From an uncultured Gammaproteobacteria bacterium (GTDB lineage Bacteria > Pseudomonadota > Gammaproteobacteria > Arenicellales > CAJQKF01): a stretch of DNA of 52,832 nucleotides. Where the stretch lies: contig CAJQKF010000015.1 in assembly GCA_905478855.1 (NCBI GenBank), positions 1 through 52,832 on the forward strand. Reading direction: 5' to 3'. Shown here piece by piece: positions 8,316 to 16,095 of the stretch; within the stretch, counting starts at the first letter, position 1; each line of letters starts with the position of its first letter. A program made the position numbers and the translations under genes. Below the pieces are notes generated by a model. It saw nothing but the letters and a program-made list of their open reading frames with translations. It ran no database searches and was not told the DNA's origin.

Positions 8316-8486
8316 TTATTCAACAATAATAAGTTCCCGTGCGACATCACTCATTCGTTCACCACCGGATTCTGTGACTAGTAAAGGATAGTGGCGTCGG
8401 GCCGCACAAATTTTCATAACCACCAAACCTTCAGAGGGCAGTACTTCATCAGCCCAGCTAAGATGCGGCTTGTATGTTGAATGTGA
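8316..8486 (-). pseudogene. Orphan C-terminal fragment of an unidentified protein
   Basis: A 56-codon frame with no start codon follows the DoeB-type gene on the same strand. It reads SWADEVLPSEGLVVMKICAA, RRHYPLLVTESGGERMSDV and ARELIIVE before TAA. The composition and the ordered hydrophobic/charged pattern look like genuine protein, and it is bounded upstream by TGA only 16 bases after the doeB stop. It is probably the remaining 3' end of a deleted gene. I do not recognise the family. Confidence 0.45.
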
Positions 8487-8504
8487 TCAGAATCTTCTCT
8501 GCTA

Positions 8505-9497
8505 CTATTCGGTAACGGCAATAACGGCCATAAAGTCTCCCATAGTTATCTTTCCTGGGAAGTGACGCCCGCTGACTATGCCAGTTATACCGGCATAGTA
8601 GTTAACTGGAGTTATGCCTGTGCGCGTCAAGTCATGCACACGAGCGATGAGGTCTCCTGCTTCGACACGATCGCCTAGATCCACGCAAAGCTCCAGTAGC
8701 CCCTCAGATTCACAAAATACATAGCAATCCGAATTCGGCATGTCCAGGTTGACCGTGTCTCCAACTTCAAGCTCACCCTGCGTAATTCCCGTATGTCGAA
8801 GGATATTCCGAATGCCCTTTTTTGCAACGCCAATTGAATAAGCAGATGCACTTCCACCACCCGCTAATTCGGTACTAATGAATATTTTCCCCATATTCTC
8901 TGCCGCTGTGTCGTACATGCTGGCAGCTTCTATTTCCAGCAGAATCATGGAGTAGGGGGCGTTAAATGCGTTCATAGCCGCTGTGCATCGGGCCTGTTGG
9001 TCTTTGTCGTCCAATATGTGAACGCAGCAAAATGGCACAAACTCCATTGTCTTTCCGCCGGAATGAAAATCCACAACAATGTCGGATAGCGGTAATAAGG
9101 TATTCTGAAAATAATCAGCAACTTTTTCAGTTAACGTTCCAGTTGGATTTCCAGGGAAACTGCGATTCATATTTCCCCCGTCTATTGGTGATGTTCGTTT
9201 GCCGGCTCTTAATGCTGGGTAATTCATGCCCGGTATAATAATAACCCGACCGTTTAATTCCTGGTGGTTTATCGATTGTGCAAGATCGAATAAGGCTATC
9301 GGGCCTTCATATTCATCGCCATGATTTGCACCGGTAAAAACAATTGTTGGCCCTTGTCCGTTCTTCGCCACCGTAATTGGAATCATTAAAGATCCCCAAC
9401 CTGAATCATCTCGGGAATGGGGCAGTGTGAGAAATCCGTGTTGTACTCCATCCTTTTCGAAATCGACGGAGCTGGAAATAGGGTTTGTAGTGGCCAT
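8505..9497 (-). CDS. doeB: N-acetyl-diaminobutyrate deacetylase-like enzyme (DoeB, AstE/AspA family)
   Basis: A 330-residue zinc carboxypeptidase-fold deacylase. The zinc site is His59 and Glu62 (GANHGDEYEGP) and His145 (VVDFHSGGKT); NRSFPG (111-116) supplies the substrate-carboxylate binding block. The opening NPISSSVDFEKDGVQHGFL, the phrase LPHSRDDSGWGSLMIPITV and the C-terminal GRHFPG closely resemble DoeB, which removes the acetyl group from N-alpha-acetyl-L-2,4-diaminobutyrate after DoeA opens the ectoine ring. No DoeA, DoeC or DoeD gene lies next to it; the nearest candidate for a DoeA-type fold is the M24 protein near 50 kb. The gene faces away from yaaA. Family certain, exact substrate likely but inferred. 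Confidence 0.85.
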   Translation of the reverse strand: MATTNPISSSVDFEKDGVQHGFLTLPHSRDDSGWGSLMIPITVAKNGQGPTIVFTGANHGDEYEGPIALFDLAQSINHQELNGRVIIIPGMNYPALRAGKRTSPIDGGNMNRSFPGNPTGTLTEKVADYFQNTLLPLSDIVVDFHSGGKTMEFVPFCCVHILDDKDQQARCTAAMNAFNAPYSMILLEIEAASMYDTAAENMGKIFISTELAGGGSASAYSIGVAKKGIRNILRHTGITQGELEVGDTVNLDMPNSDCYVFCESEGLLELCVDLGDRVEAGDLIARVHDLTRTGITPVNYYAGITGIVSGRHFPGKITMGDFMAVIAVTE

Positions 9498-9744
9498 AGA
9501 ACAAATCTCAAGAAGTTGTGAAAATTTACTGGTGAATTTTAAGGTGTTTATATTTTATAGCAAATAATTTTGTGATTTCGAATCATCAGACCTTATTGTT
9601 CGTCCGATCGTTCTAGTGTCTATTTCATAGACGGAAGCTTGATGATAATTAATTTATTAAATAGGGTTGTAAATATTGTTTCTTTAATTCTCTCACTTTC
9701 TGATATTCTAAGACGACTAATTACTACTGAATATTGTCTCGAAA

Positions 9745-10512
9745 ATGCTTGCCCTAATCTCTCCAGCTAAAACCCTAGATTTTGATAGTCAAATTGCAAC
9801 TGACAGCTTTAGTCAAGCCGATCATCTTAGTCAGTCGCGAAGACTGATACAGCGGATGAAACAATTTTCGGGTCAAGATTTATCTAGGCTGATGAAGGTT
9901 AGCAGCGCAATTGCAGAGTTAAATGTAGATCGCTTTCGCCACTGGAAAACACCATTTAACGAGTCAAACTCGAGACAGGCAATTTTTGCCTTTAAAGGTG
10001 ATGTCTACATTGGATTGGATCCCCATAGCATGGATGACGCGAATTTGTCTTACGCCCAACAACATGTGAGAGTTTTATCCGGATTATATGGTTTATTGCG
10101 ACCGCTTGATTTAATTCAGGCATACCGGCTCGAAATGGGGACCCGAGTGGATATTGGCAGCGCGAATAATCTGTATCAGTTTTGGGACGATAAAATTACC
10201 AGAGCAATCAATAAACAACTGAAAGATATTCAATCTGAGTTTTTGATAAATCTATCGTCAAACGAGTATTTCAAATCGGTGCAGTTGAAAAAATTGAAAG
10301 CGACCGTTATCACGCCTGTATTTAAGGATTTTAAAAACGAAGAGTATAAGGTTATTGGTTTTTTCGCGAAAAAAGCACGGGGTGCAATGGCGCGCTATAT
10401 GATCGATAACGAACTTAAGGACCCAGAACAGCTTAAGCTGTTTAATTGGGAGGGTTATGAGTATCATGCTGGATCCTCGACCGATGCTCAGTGGATATTT
10501 ACTCGGCGTTGA
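9745..10512 (+). CDS. yaaA: YaaA family peroxide-stress protein (DUF328)
   Basis: A 255-residue cytosolic protein matching YaaA over its full length: the start MLALISPAKTLDF, the middle YGLLRPLDLIQAYRLEMGTR, and FKDFKNEEYKVIGFFAKKAR near the C-terminus. In E. coli YaaA is OxyR-controlled, binds DNA and limits unincorporated iron and hydroxyl-radical damage during peroxide stress. The gene is monocistronic, followed by an imperfect hairpin and a 130-base gap before the ABC exporter. No OxyR site could be recognised upstream. Confidence 0.95.
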   Translation: MLALISPAKTLDFDSQIATDSFSQADHLSQSRRLIQRMKQFSGQDLSRLMKVSSAIAELNVDRFRHWKTPFNESNSRQAIFAFKGDVYIGLDPHSMDDANLSYAQQHVRVLSGLYGLLRPLDLIQAYRLEMGTRVDIGSANNLYQFWDDKITRAINKQLKDIQSEFLINLSSNEYFKSVQLKKLKATVITPVFKDFKNEEYKVIGFFAKKARGAMARYMIDNELKDPEQLKLFNWEGYEYHAGSSTDAQWIFTRR

Positions 10513-10520
10513 TAACATGC

Positions 10521-10556
10521 ATTCTAAATACCTGCATGACCGGTACCTTTTAGAAT
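10521..10556 (+). terminator. Imperfect hairpin after yaaA
   Basis: ATTCTAAA at 10521-10528 pairs with TTTAGAAT at 10549-10556, and inside it TACC pairs with GGTA. There is no strong T tract, so this is a weak terminator candidate located just after the yaaA stop. Confidence 0.4.
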
Positions 10557-10709
10557 TTACGTTGTTTTGCTAGACTGAATATCGGTCGAAGATTATAATG
10601 CTGCGACAGTATCGATTGCTGCAAATACAACAATTTGACTTCCCTAATTATGCTGTCTAGATATGTTCAATTCTGAACGTCGAGTCACAAGTAATTTAAT
10701 AATTCCCTA

Positions 10710-12575
10710 ATGAATCGTAAATTTAAGAATTTCATATTCGGCTTAGTCGTGCGCAAGATGAGTGTTGCCGCGGAACGCACGTTCTGGTTGATTATGGAGC
10801 TGGCTGTTCAGTTCAAATTGCTAATGGTTACTATATTGGTGTTGGGGATTGTCGTCGGAATGCTGGAGGGAATATCGCTCGGATCTCTTGCAACCGCGGT
10901 GTTTGTTATTACCAGTGAATCAGACACTTGTCTTGATCCGTTGGAAAAATTTGGCGCTATTTTTAATATAGAAATTTGCGAGATATATAGCAATCATCAA
11001 ATTTTTCTTTACTTGCTAGTTATTGCAGTAATCGGTCAAATCGCTAAGTCATTGATTCAATATGGTTTATCTATAGTGGGTGTGCAGCTTCAAGCTAAGG
11101 TTAGTATGCAGCTTCAATCTAAAATCGTCCTTCGACTGCTGCGTTTGGACTATAAACTTGTTAATAGTTTTACACCTGGTGAAAAGCAAAACTTGCTCTC
11201 GAATGCAAACGGAGCAGTCAAGTTTTTAAGTATTATGAATCAAGCTCTAGTCGCGACAACTGTTTTTATCGCGTACTTGTCAATTCTAATTTATTCTAAT
11301 TGGAAGCTAACCGTGGTAACAGGAGTTGGTTTTCTGGGTATCTTGATTGTTATATTTCCGCTGTTGAATCGACTTAAAATCATTGGAAGAAAGGTTAGAA
11401 TGAAGAGTATCCAGCTGTCGACTCAGACAATTGAGTACTTACAAGCTATGCGCTTGGTTCGACTCTATGGTCGCACTGATTTCGTTTTGGGCTTTATTCA
11501 GAAAACAATTTGGGAAACGGTTCGCTTAAAACGCGAAGCGACTCTCTGGGGGGCACCAATTGCGCCTGCACAAGAAATTATAATTATCGTTATGGCGGTA
11601 TTGATTCTATTCGTTGGATACTCGACGTCTGGTTCTGCTCGAGAATCTCTGCCTCCATTGTTGGCCTATATTCTTGTTTTAAATCGATGTGGGAATCGTT
11701 TGTCTACTATCAATACTATTCGTTCGACGATTGCGAAACATTTGCCCGCTTTGGAGCATGCATCGGATTTTTTGGAAACTAGCAAAGGGCAACTGGCTCG
11801 CGACAGTGGTCCGGAAATTAATGATAATTGGGAGTCAATAAATCTGACTAACGTCGGTTTTAAATATAATTCTAAATCTGAAAACGTAGTTGAGAATATT
11901 GATTTACGTATCGCGCGCGGTGAGAAGGTGGCATTTGTAGGGCCGTCGGGTGCTGGAAAGTCGACTCTGATTGATCTAATAGCGGGGCTGTACGAACCGG
12001 ATGAAGGAAGCATATCCCTTGGAGGCCTCAGTTCTGCGGAAGCTTTGCCCACATCTTGGCATCATTTGTTCTCCGTTGTGTCGCAAAATGATCTGATTTT
12101 GAACACCACAGTTAAAGAAAACTTACTGTTTGCGAACCCCGATGCGAAACAAGTTGATATTGAAAACGCCTGTAAAATCGCAGATGCTCATGATTTTATT
12201 ACGAAGATGAGTCAAGGCTATAATACGGTTTTGGGTGAACGCGGATCCAAGGTTTCCGGAGGGCAAGTTCAGCGATTGGCATTTGCACGTGCTATTCTCA
12301 AGAACTCTCCTATATTAGTGTTAGACGAAGCGACCAGCGCTTTGGATGTATTAACCGAACAACGAATTACAAATGCACTAATTGAATTGGATGAACGAAA
12401 AACCATACTCATTGTTGCTCACAGATTATCCACAATTATGAGTGCTGATCGAATAGTGGTGCTTGATGAAGGTAGAATTGTAGAAGTAGGCAGTCATAGT
12501 CAGTTGTTATCCCTAGGTGGGCTTTATAGTGAAATGTGGAATACGATGAGTCTAGTGGATGACACTTTAGCCTAA
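10710..12575 (+). CDS. ABC exporter, fused membrane and ATPase domains (half-transporter)
   Basis: A 621-residue type-I ABC exporter. The first 350 residues hold about six membrane helices; the C-terminal domain has Walker A GPSGAGKST (about 411-419), signature VSGGQVQRLAFARA (about 515), Walker B ILVLDEATSALD and the switch histidine in IVAHRLSTI. Such proteins dimerise to export lipids, peptides, polysaccharide precursors or drugs. Nothing nearby identifies the cargo: no accessory HlyD-type or outer-membrane gene is adjacent. There is a hydrophilic loop rich in Cys and acidic residues between helices 1 and 2 (about 70-95), which probably faces the periplasm. The exporter architecture is certain; the substrate is unknown. 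Confidence 0.9.
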   Translation: MNRKFKNFIFGLVVRKMSVAAERTFWLIMELAVQFKLLMVTILVLGIVVGMLEGISLGSLATAVFVITSESDTCLDPLEKFGAIFNIEICEIYSNHQIFLYLLVIAVIGQIAKSLIQYGLSIVGVQLQAKVSMQLQSKIVLRLLRLDYKLVNSFTPGEKQNLLSNANGAVKFLSIMNQALVATTVFIAYLSILIYSNWKLTVVTGVGFLGILIVIFPLLNRLKIIGRKVRMKSIQLSTQTIEYLQAMRLVRLYGRTDFVLGFIQKTIWETVRLKREATLWGAPIAPAQEIIIIVMAVLILFVGYSTSGSARESLPPLLAYILVLNRCGNRLSTINTIRSTIAKHLPALEHASDFLETSKGQLARDSGPEINDNWESINLTNVGFKYNSKSENVVENIDLRIARGEKVAFVGPSGAGKSTLIDLIAGLYEPDEGSISLGGLSSAEALPTSWHHLFSVVSQNDLILNTTVKENLLFANPDAKQVDIENACKIADAHDFITKMSQGYNTVLGERGSKVSGGQVQRLAFARAILKNSPILVLDEATSALDVLTEQRITNALIELDERKTILIVAHRLSTIMSADRIVVLDEGRIVEVGSHSQLLSLGGLYSEMWNTMSLVDDTLA

Positions 12576-12792
12576 TCACCCTTGATGCGAATGCCGGAAT
12601 GCACAACATTGCATGAATTGGCGAGCGGCTGTGGTTTTTGGTGAAACCCAGTATGAGTGTTGATACGCAAGGATATGCTTCGGCGAAAATTCTTTGTGTA
12701 ACGCCGTAACAAAAGCAATCTTTGGAAATTAGTAAATAGATCCGAAAATAATTCTATTCGTCATCAGTTGATTGGGATTAACTTGTTGTACT

Positions 12793-13716
12793 TCAAATTC
12801 CTTCTTCCTTAGCAATCTGCAAAGAAAGTTGCTGAATGCTCAATTCCCATTCTGATTTGGCGTCATGATGATAATACATGCGAATATCAAATTCGATGTC
12901 CCACCGCGTATCTCCTGCACGACATAGCGAATTTCGATCAAAATCTTCCCTAATCGATGACTCTGGTAGCCAAGCGATGCCCAATTTTTCATTGGCCAAT
13001 GATTTAAGAGTGTGTGAATAAGGGTTTTCGTAACGTCTTAGTAAATGACAGTTATCTGAATTGTTTTGTATTAAGGCGTCAACAGCCTTTCCGAATATAG
13101 AGTCATGCACGTAAGCTACGAACGATAGGGGGTTTTTTTGTGAGCCGGGTAGTTTGAAGACTGGCTCACCATTCTGTTTAGGTGCACTTACTGGAATAAG
13201 GAGTTCTTTTCCAATTGTCAGGTACGAATACTTTTGACTATCGATGGGAGGGGCTAGGTAACTATTTGCATAACAAAATAAATAGTTGATATCGCCACGA
13301 TTAAAAAGTTCGATACAATCGGTGAATTTTTCAGATATTAGTCGTATGTAAACATTATCCAATTGGGTTTCAAGATTTTTTACCCAATGGGAAAAAAACG
13401 TTTGTGCGATTGAGTTTTGAGCCGCCACGGTTATTTCGCGGTCTCTGTTTTGGCTAATCACGCAGGCAGCTTCTCTAGCGTTATAAAGTCGACGCAGAAC
13501 GATTTCGGCTTCGGTAAGAAATATCCGGCCTTGTGGTGTCAGTGAAAAAGCCTTCTGTTCACGCCGAATTAAGTTAGTACCCAACCAGTTCTCTAAGGCT
13601 TTTATCCGCCGACTTAACGCTGATTGGGTTATTCGTCGTTCTTGTGCGGCTAGTGTAAAGCTTTCGAAACGAACCAAACTAATAAAGTCTTCTAGAAGTT
13701 TGATATCTAGCGACAT
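12793..13716 (-). CDS. LysR-family transcriptional regulator, divergent from betaine-type ABC genes
   Basis: A 307-residue regulator. The N-terminal winged helix-turn-helix is clear (ESFTLAAQERRITQSALSRR, then ALENWLGTNLIRR), followed by a LysR substrate domain with typical RLISEKFTDCIELFNRGD and a late GIAWLPESSI segment. It is transcribed away from the binding-protein gene across a 250-base intergenic region that contains a perfect 10-bp inverted repeat. LysR regulators usually control the divergent gene and themselves, so it probably adjusts the downstream importer to its ligand. Length normal. Confidence 0.9.
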   Translation of the reverse strand: MSLDIKLLEDFISLVRFESFTLAAQERRITQSALSRRIKALENWLGTNLIRREQKAFSLTPQGRIFLTEAEIVLRRLYNAREAACVISQNRDREITVAAQNSIAQTFFSHWVKNLETQLDNVYIRLISEKFTDCIELFNRGDINYLFCYANSYLAPPIDSQKYSYLTIGKELLIPVSAPKQNGEPVFKLPGSQKNPLSFVAYVHDSIFGKAVDALIQNNSDNCHLLRRYENPYSHTLKSLANEKLGIAWLPESSIREDFDRNSLCRAGDTRWDIEFDIRMYYHHDAKSEWELSIQQLSLQIAKEEGI

Positions 13717-13827
13717 ATACAGATCTCTATGGTGTAAAAGGGCAAAATCAACTTTTCTGAGTCTAGTATACCGTATTGGAATGCTGTTAGTCGATTTTGG
13801 TATTTGCTTCTAAAAACAAAAACAGTA

Positions 13828-13873
13828 ATAGTTATGTATATGTTTCTTGTCTGTTGACGATGAACATAACTAT
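13828..13873. promoter_or_regulatory. Inverted repeat between the LysR gene and the ABC importer
   Basis: ATAGTTATGT at 13828-13837 and ACATAACTAT at 13864-13873 form a perfect 10-bp inverted repeat with 26 bases between arms. It lies centrally in the divergent promoter region, a plausible LysR operator, although the T-N11-A core is not obvious. Confidence 0.5.
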
Positions 13874-13968
13874 CGGTGAATTTTTTCAGCAATAAAATCA
13901 AAGATACTATCAGACCTAATAGGGCGGATGGTGTCGAAACTAATTAATTTGTTTTTGTGGAGTAATAG

Positions 13969-14934
13969 ATGAGAAAACTTATATTAAGCTCAGTAACTGG
14001 CGTAGCATTATGCCTGTCTTCAACTGTAGCGTTTAGCGCAGAAAAGGTAAATATTGGTGCTCCGTCATGGACTGGTGCACAAGCTATAGCTGCGCTATTA
14101 CAAGCTGTAGTAGTTGAGCGTATTGGTGGTGAAGCAAACTTAGTACCGGGAAATAATGCCACTATTTTTCAAGGCATGCATCAAGGAAAAGGCGATATAG
14201 ATGTGCATCCAGATGTTTGGTTGCCAAATCAGGAAAGCTTTACCAAAAAATATGTTGACGGTGAAGGTACCGTTACATTGAGTAGTAATTCATACGAGGG
14301 GAATCAAGGTTTTTGTGTGCCAACCGCATTTGGGGAAGCCAATAACATTACAGATATTGCAGACCTAGGCAGACCTGATGTCGCGGGGTTAATGGATAGC
14401 GATGGCAACGGTAAAGGTGAAATGTGGATTGGTGCTCCGGGCTGGGCTTCTGCAAATGTAAATGAAGTGAAAGTGCGTGATTATGATTTACTTTCATTTA
14501 TCGAACCAATTCGTGCTGAGGAAAGTGTTAAAACGGCACGAGTAAAAGATGCCATTGCAAAGAACGAAGGATATGCTTTTTATTGCTACAAGCCTCATGC
14601 TGTTTGGTATATGTTTGATGTGAAAATGTTAACAGAGCCTACTTACGATCCTGCGAACTACAAGATGGTTCAGCCATCAGATTCACCTGATTGGTATACA
14701 GACTCCAAAGTAGCAACAAAGGATGCGTTGAAAAATGTGCAAATAGCGTGGTCTAACTCTCTTAAGGATCGTTCACCGGCTATTGCTGAATTCTTTGAAA
14801 GATTCTCGTTAACTGCTGATGATGTAAGTGGGTTTGCATTCGAAATCTCCGGCAATGGACGTGATGCTGCAGAAGTAGCCAGCGAATGGATAGCTAAAAA
14901 CCCAGATAGAGTTGATGCCTGGTTAGGTTTGTAA
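13969..14934 (+). CDS. Glycine betaine/proline-betaine-type ABC substrate-binding protein
   Basis: A 321-residue periplasmic binding protein of the OpuAC/ProX type. A Sec signal peptide covers about residues 1-23 (ending STVAFSA). The mature start NIGAPSWTGAQAIAALLQAV and the block GDIDVHPDVWLPNQ are typical of quaternary-amine binding proteins, and several Trp residues (GAPGWASANV, AVWYMF) could form the aromatic cage. It has a strong RBS (GTGGAGTAATAG before ATG). It is followed by a rho-independent terminator before the ATPase gene, which should keep the binding protein in excess. Likely ligands are glycine betaine or related osmolytes; the precise ligand is inferred. Confidence 0.88.
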   Translation: MRKLILSSVTGVALCLSSTVAFSAEKVNIGAPSWTGAQAIAALLQAVVVERIGGEANLVPGNNATIFQGMHQGKGDIDVHPDVWLPNQESFTKKYVDGEGTVTLSSNSYEGNQGFCVPTAFGEANNITDIADLGRPDVAGLMDSDGNGKGEMWIGAPGWASANVNEVKVRDYDLLSFIEPIRAEESVKTARVKDAIAKNEGYAFYCYKPHAVWYMFDVKMLTEPTYDPANYKMVQPSDSPDWYTDSKVATKDALKNVQIAWSNSLKDRSPAIAEFFERFSLTADDVSGFAFEISGNGRDAAEVASEWIAKNPDRVDAWLGL

Positions 14935-14954
14935 TTCTTTTCGGTTTATAAATT

Positions 14955-14985
14955 AAACAGGGTCGTATTTGCATCGACCCTGTTT
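14955..14985 (+). terminator. Rho-independent terminator after the betaine-binding-protein gene
   Basis: A perfect 11-bp stem (AAACAGGGTCG / CGACCCTGTTT) with a 9-base loop runs straight into a T tract. It lies inside the operon, before the ATPase gene, so it is best read as a partial terminator setting protein ratios, unless the ATPase has its own promoter. Confidence 0.88.
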
Positions 14986-14991
14986 TTTTCA

Positions 14992-16095
14992 TTGGATCAA
15001 TATAATACGGAGTTCCCAATTAATACTTCAACAGATAAGCCACAGAATACCGACGAAATCGCTATTGAGGTTGAGAACGTATGGAAAGTTTTTGGGGATA
15101 ATGCGGAAATTGCATTAAAGGCTGTTAGAGATGGAGATCTTTCCAAGGATCAAGTTTTGGAAGAATATAATGCCGTTGTGGGTGTTGCAGACGTTAGTTT
15201 TAATGTTCGAAAGGGAGAAATATTTTGTGTCATGGGGCTGTCTGGGAGTGGTAAATCCACTCTAGTTCGTCATTTTAATAGATTACTTGAACCAACAGCT
15301 GGCAAGATATCTATCGATGGTGTAGACGTCATGGCGCTAGGAATAAGAGATTTACAGGAGTTTCGAAATCGAAAGATTGGTATGGTTTTTCAGAACTTTG
15401 CTTTATTACCTCACCGGTCTGTACTCGATAATGTTGCCATGCCGTTAGAGATACGTAATGTAAACAAGAATGAGCGAATGCGACTTGCGTCAAATATGTT
15501 AGCAACAGTAGAGCTTGATGCATGGGGAAATAAGTTCGCCCATGAACTATCGGGTGGCATGCAACAACGAGTAGGCTTGGCTCGAGCCCTTGCAGCGGAT
15601 CCAGAAGTGCTATTAATGGATGAGCCATTCAGTGCATTGGATCCATTGATCCGTCGTCAACTACAGGACGAATTCATAAAATTATCGGCAGTAATGAAAA
15701 AAACTACGATGTTTATTACTCATGATCTGGATGAGGCTGTTCGTATAGGCGACCGAATTGCAATTATGCGAGACGGACGAGTTGTACAAATTGGCACCGC
15801 CGAAGAGATAGTCATGAATCCTGCAGATGATTATGTGTCTGACTTCGTTGCAGGAATATCTAAGCTAAAAATAGTGCGGGCGCACGCTGTCATGAGACCA
15901 CTTGAAGAATATCAGGGGGAAACCCCACTGAAGAATGCTAGTAGGATTCATCATAACGATACGCTTAAATCTGTAATTGAAGTATCTATCTCTGATGACA
16001 TGCCTGTCGTTGTTTCTGAAGGTGGCCAAGACGTTGGGTTTATTACCCGAAAACATATATTACAGACGGTATTGGAAGGAACAGAAACATCATGA
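14992..16095 (+). CDS. Betaine-type ABC transporter ATP-binding protein (ProV/OpuAA type)
   Basis: A 367-residue ATPase energising quaternary-amine uptake. Visible motifs are Walker A GLSGSGKST, Q-loop VFQNFALLPHRSVLDN, signature LSGGMQQRVGLARALA, Walker B VLLMDEPFSALD and the H-loop FITHDLDEA. After the ATPase domain there is only a short CBS-like tail, which in relatives senses ionic strength. The ProV-type insertion EIALKAVRDGDLSKDQVLEE precedes Walker A. The longest frame begins at a TTG seven bases after the terminator T tract with no ribosome site; the only SD-like element (ACGGAG) precedes an ATT codon a few codons inside, so the start is uncertain. Confidence 0.9.
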   Translation: MDQYNTEFPINTSTDKPQNTDEIAIEVENVWKVFGDNAEIALKAVRDGDLSKDQVLEEYNAVVGVADVSFNVRKGEIFCVMGLSGSGKSTLVRHFNRLLEPTAGKISIDGVDVMALGIRDLQEFRNRKIGMVFQNFALLPHRSVLDNVAMPLEIRNVNKNERMRLASNMLATVELDAWGNKFAHELSGGMQQRVGLARALAADPEVLLMDEPFSALDPLIRRQLQDEFIKLSAVMKKTTMFITHDLDEAVRIGDRIAIMRDGRVVQIGTAEEIVMNPADDYVSDFVAGISKLKIVRAHAVMRPLEEYQGETPLKNASRIHHNDTLKSVIEVSISDDMPVVVSEGGQDVGFITRKHILQTVLEGTETS

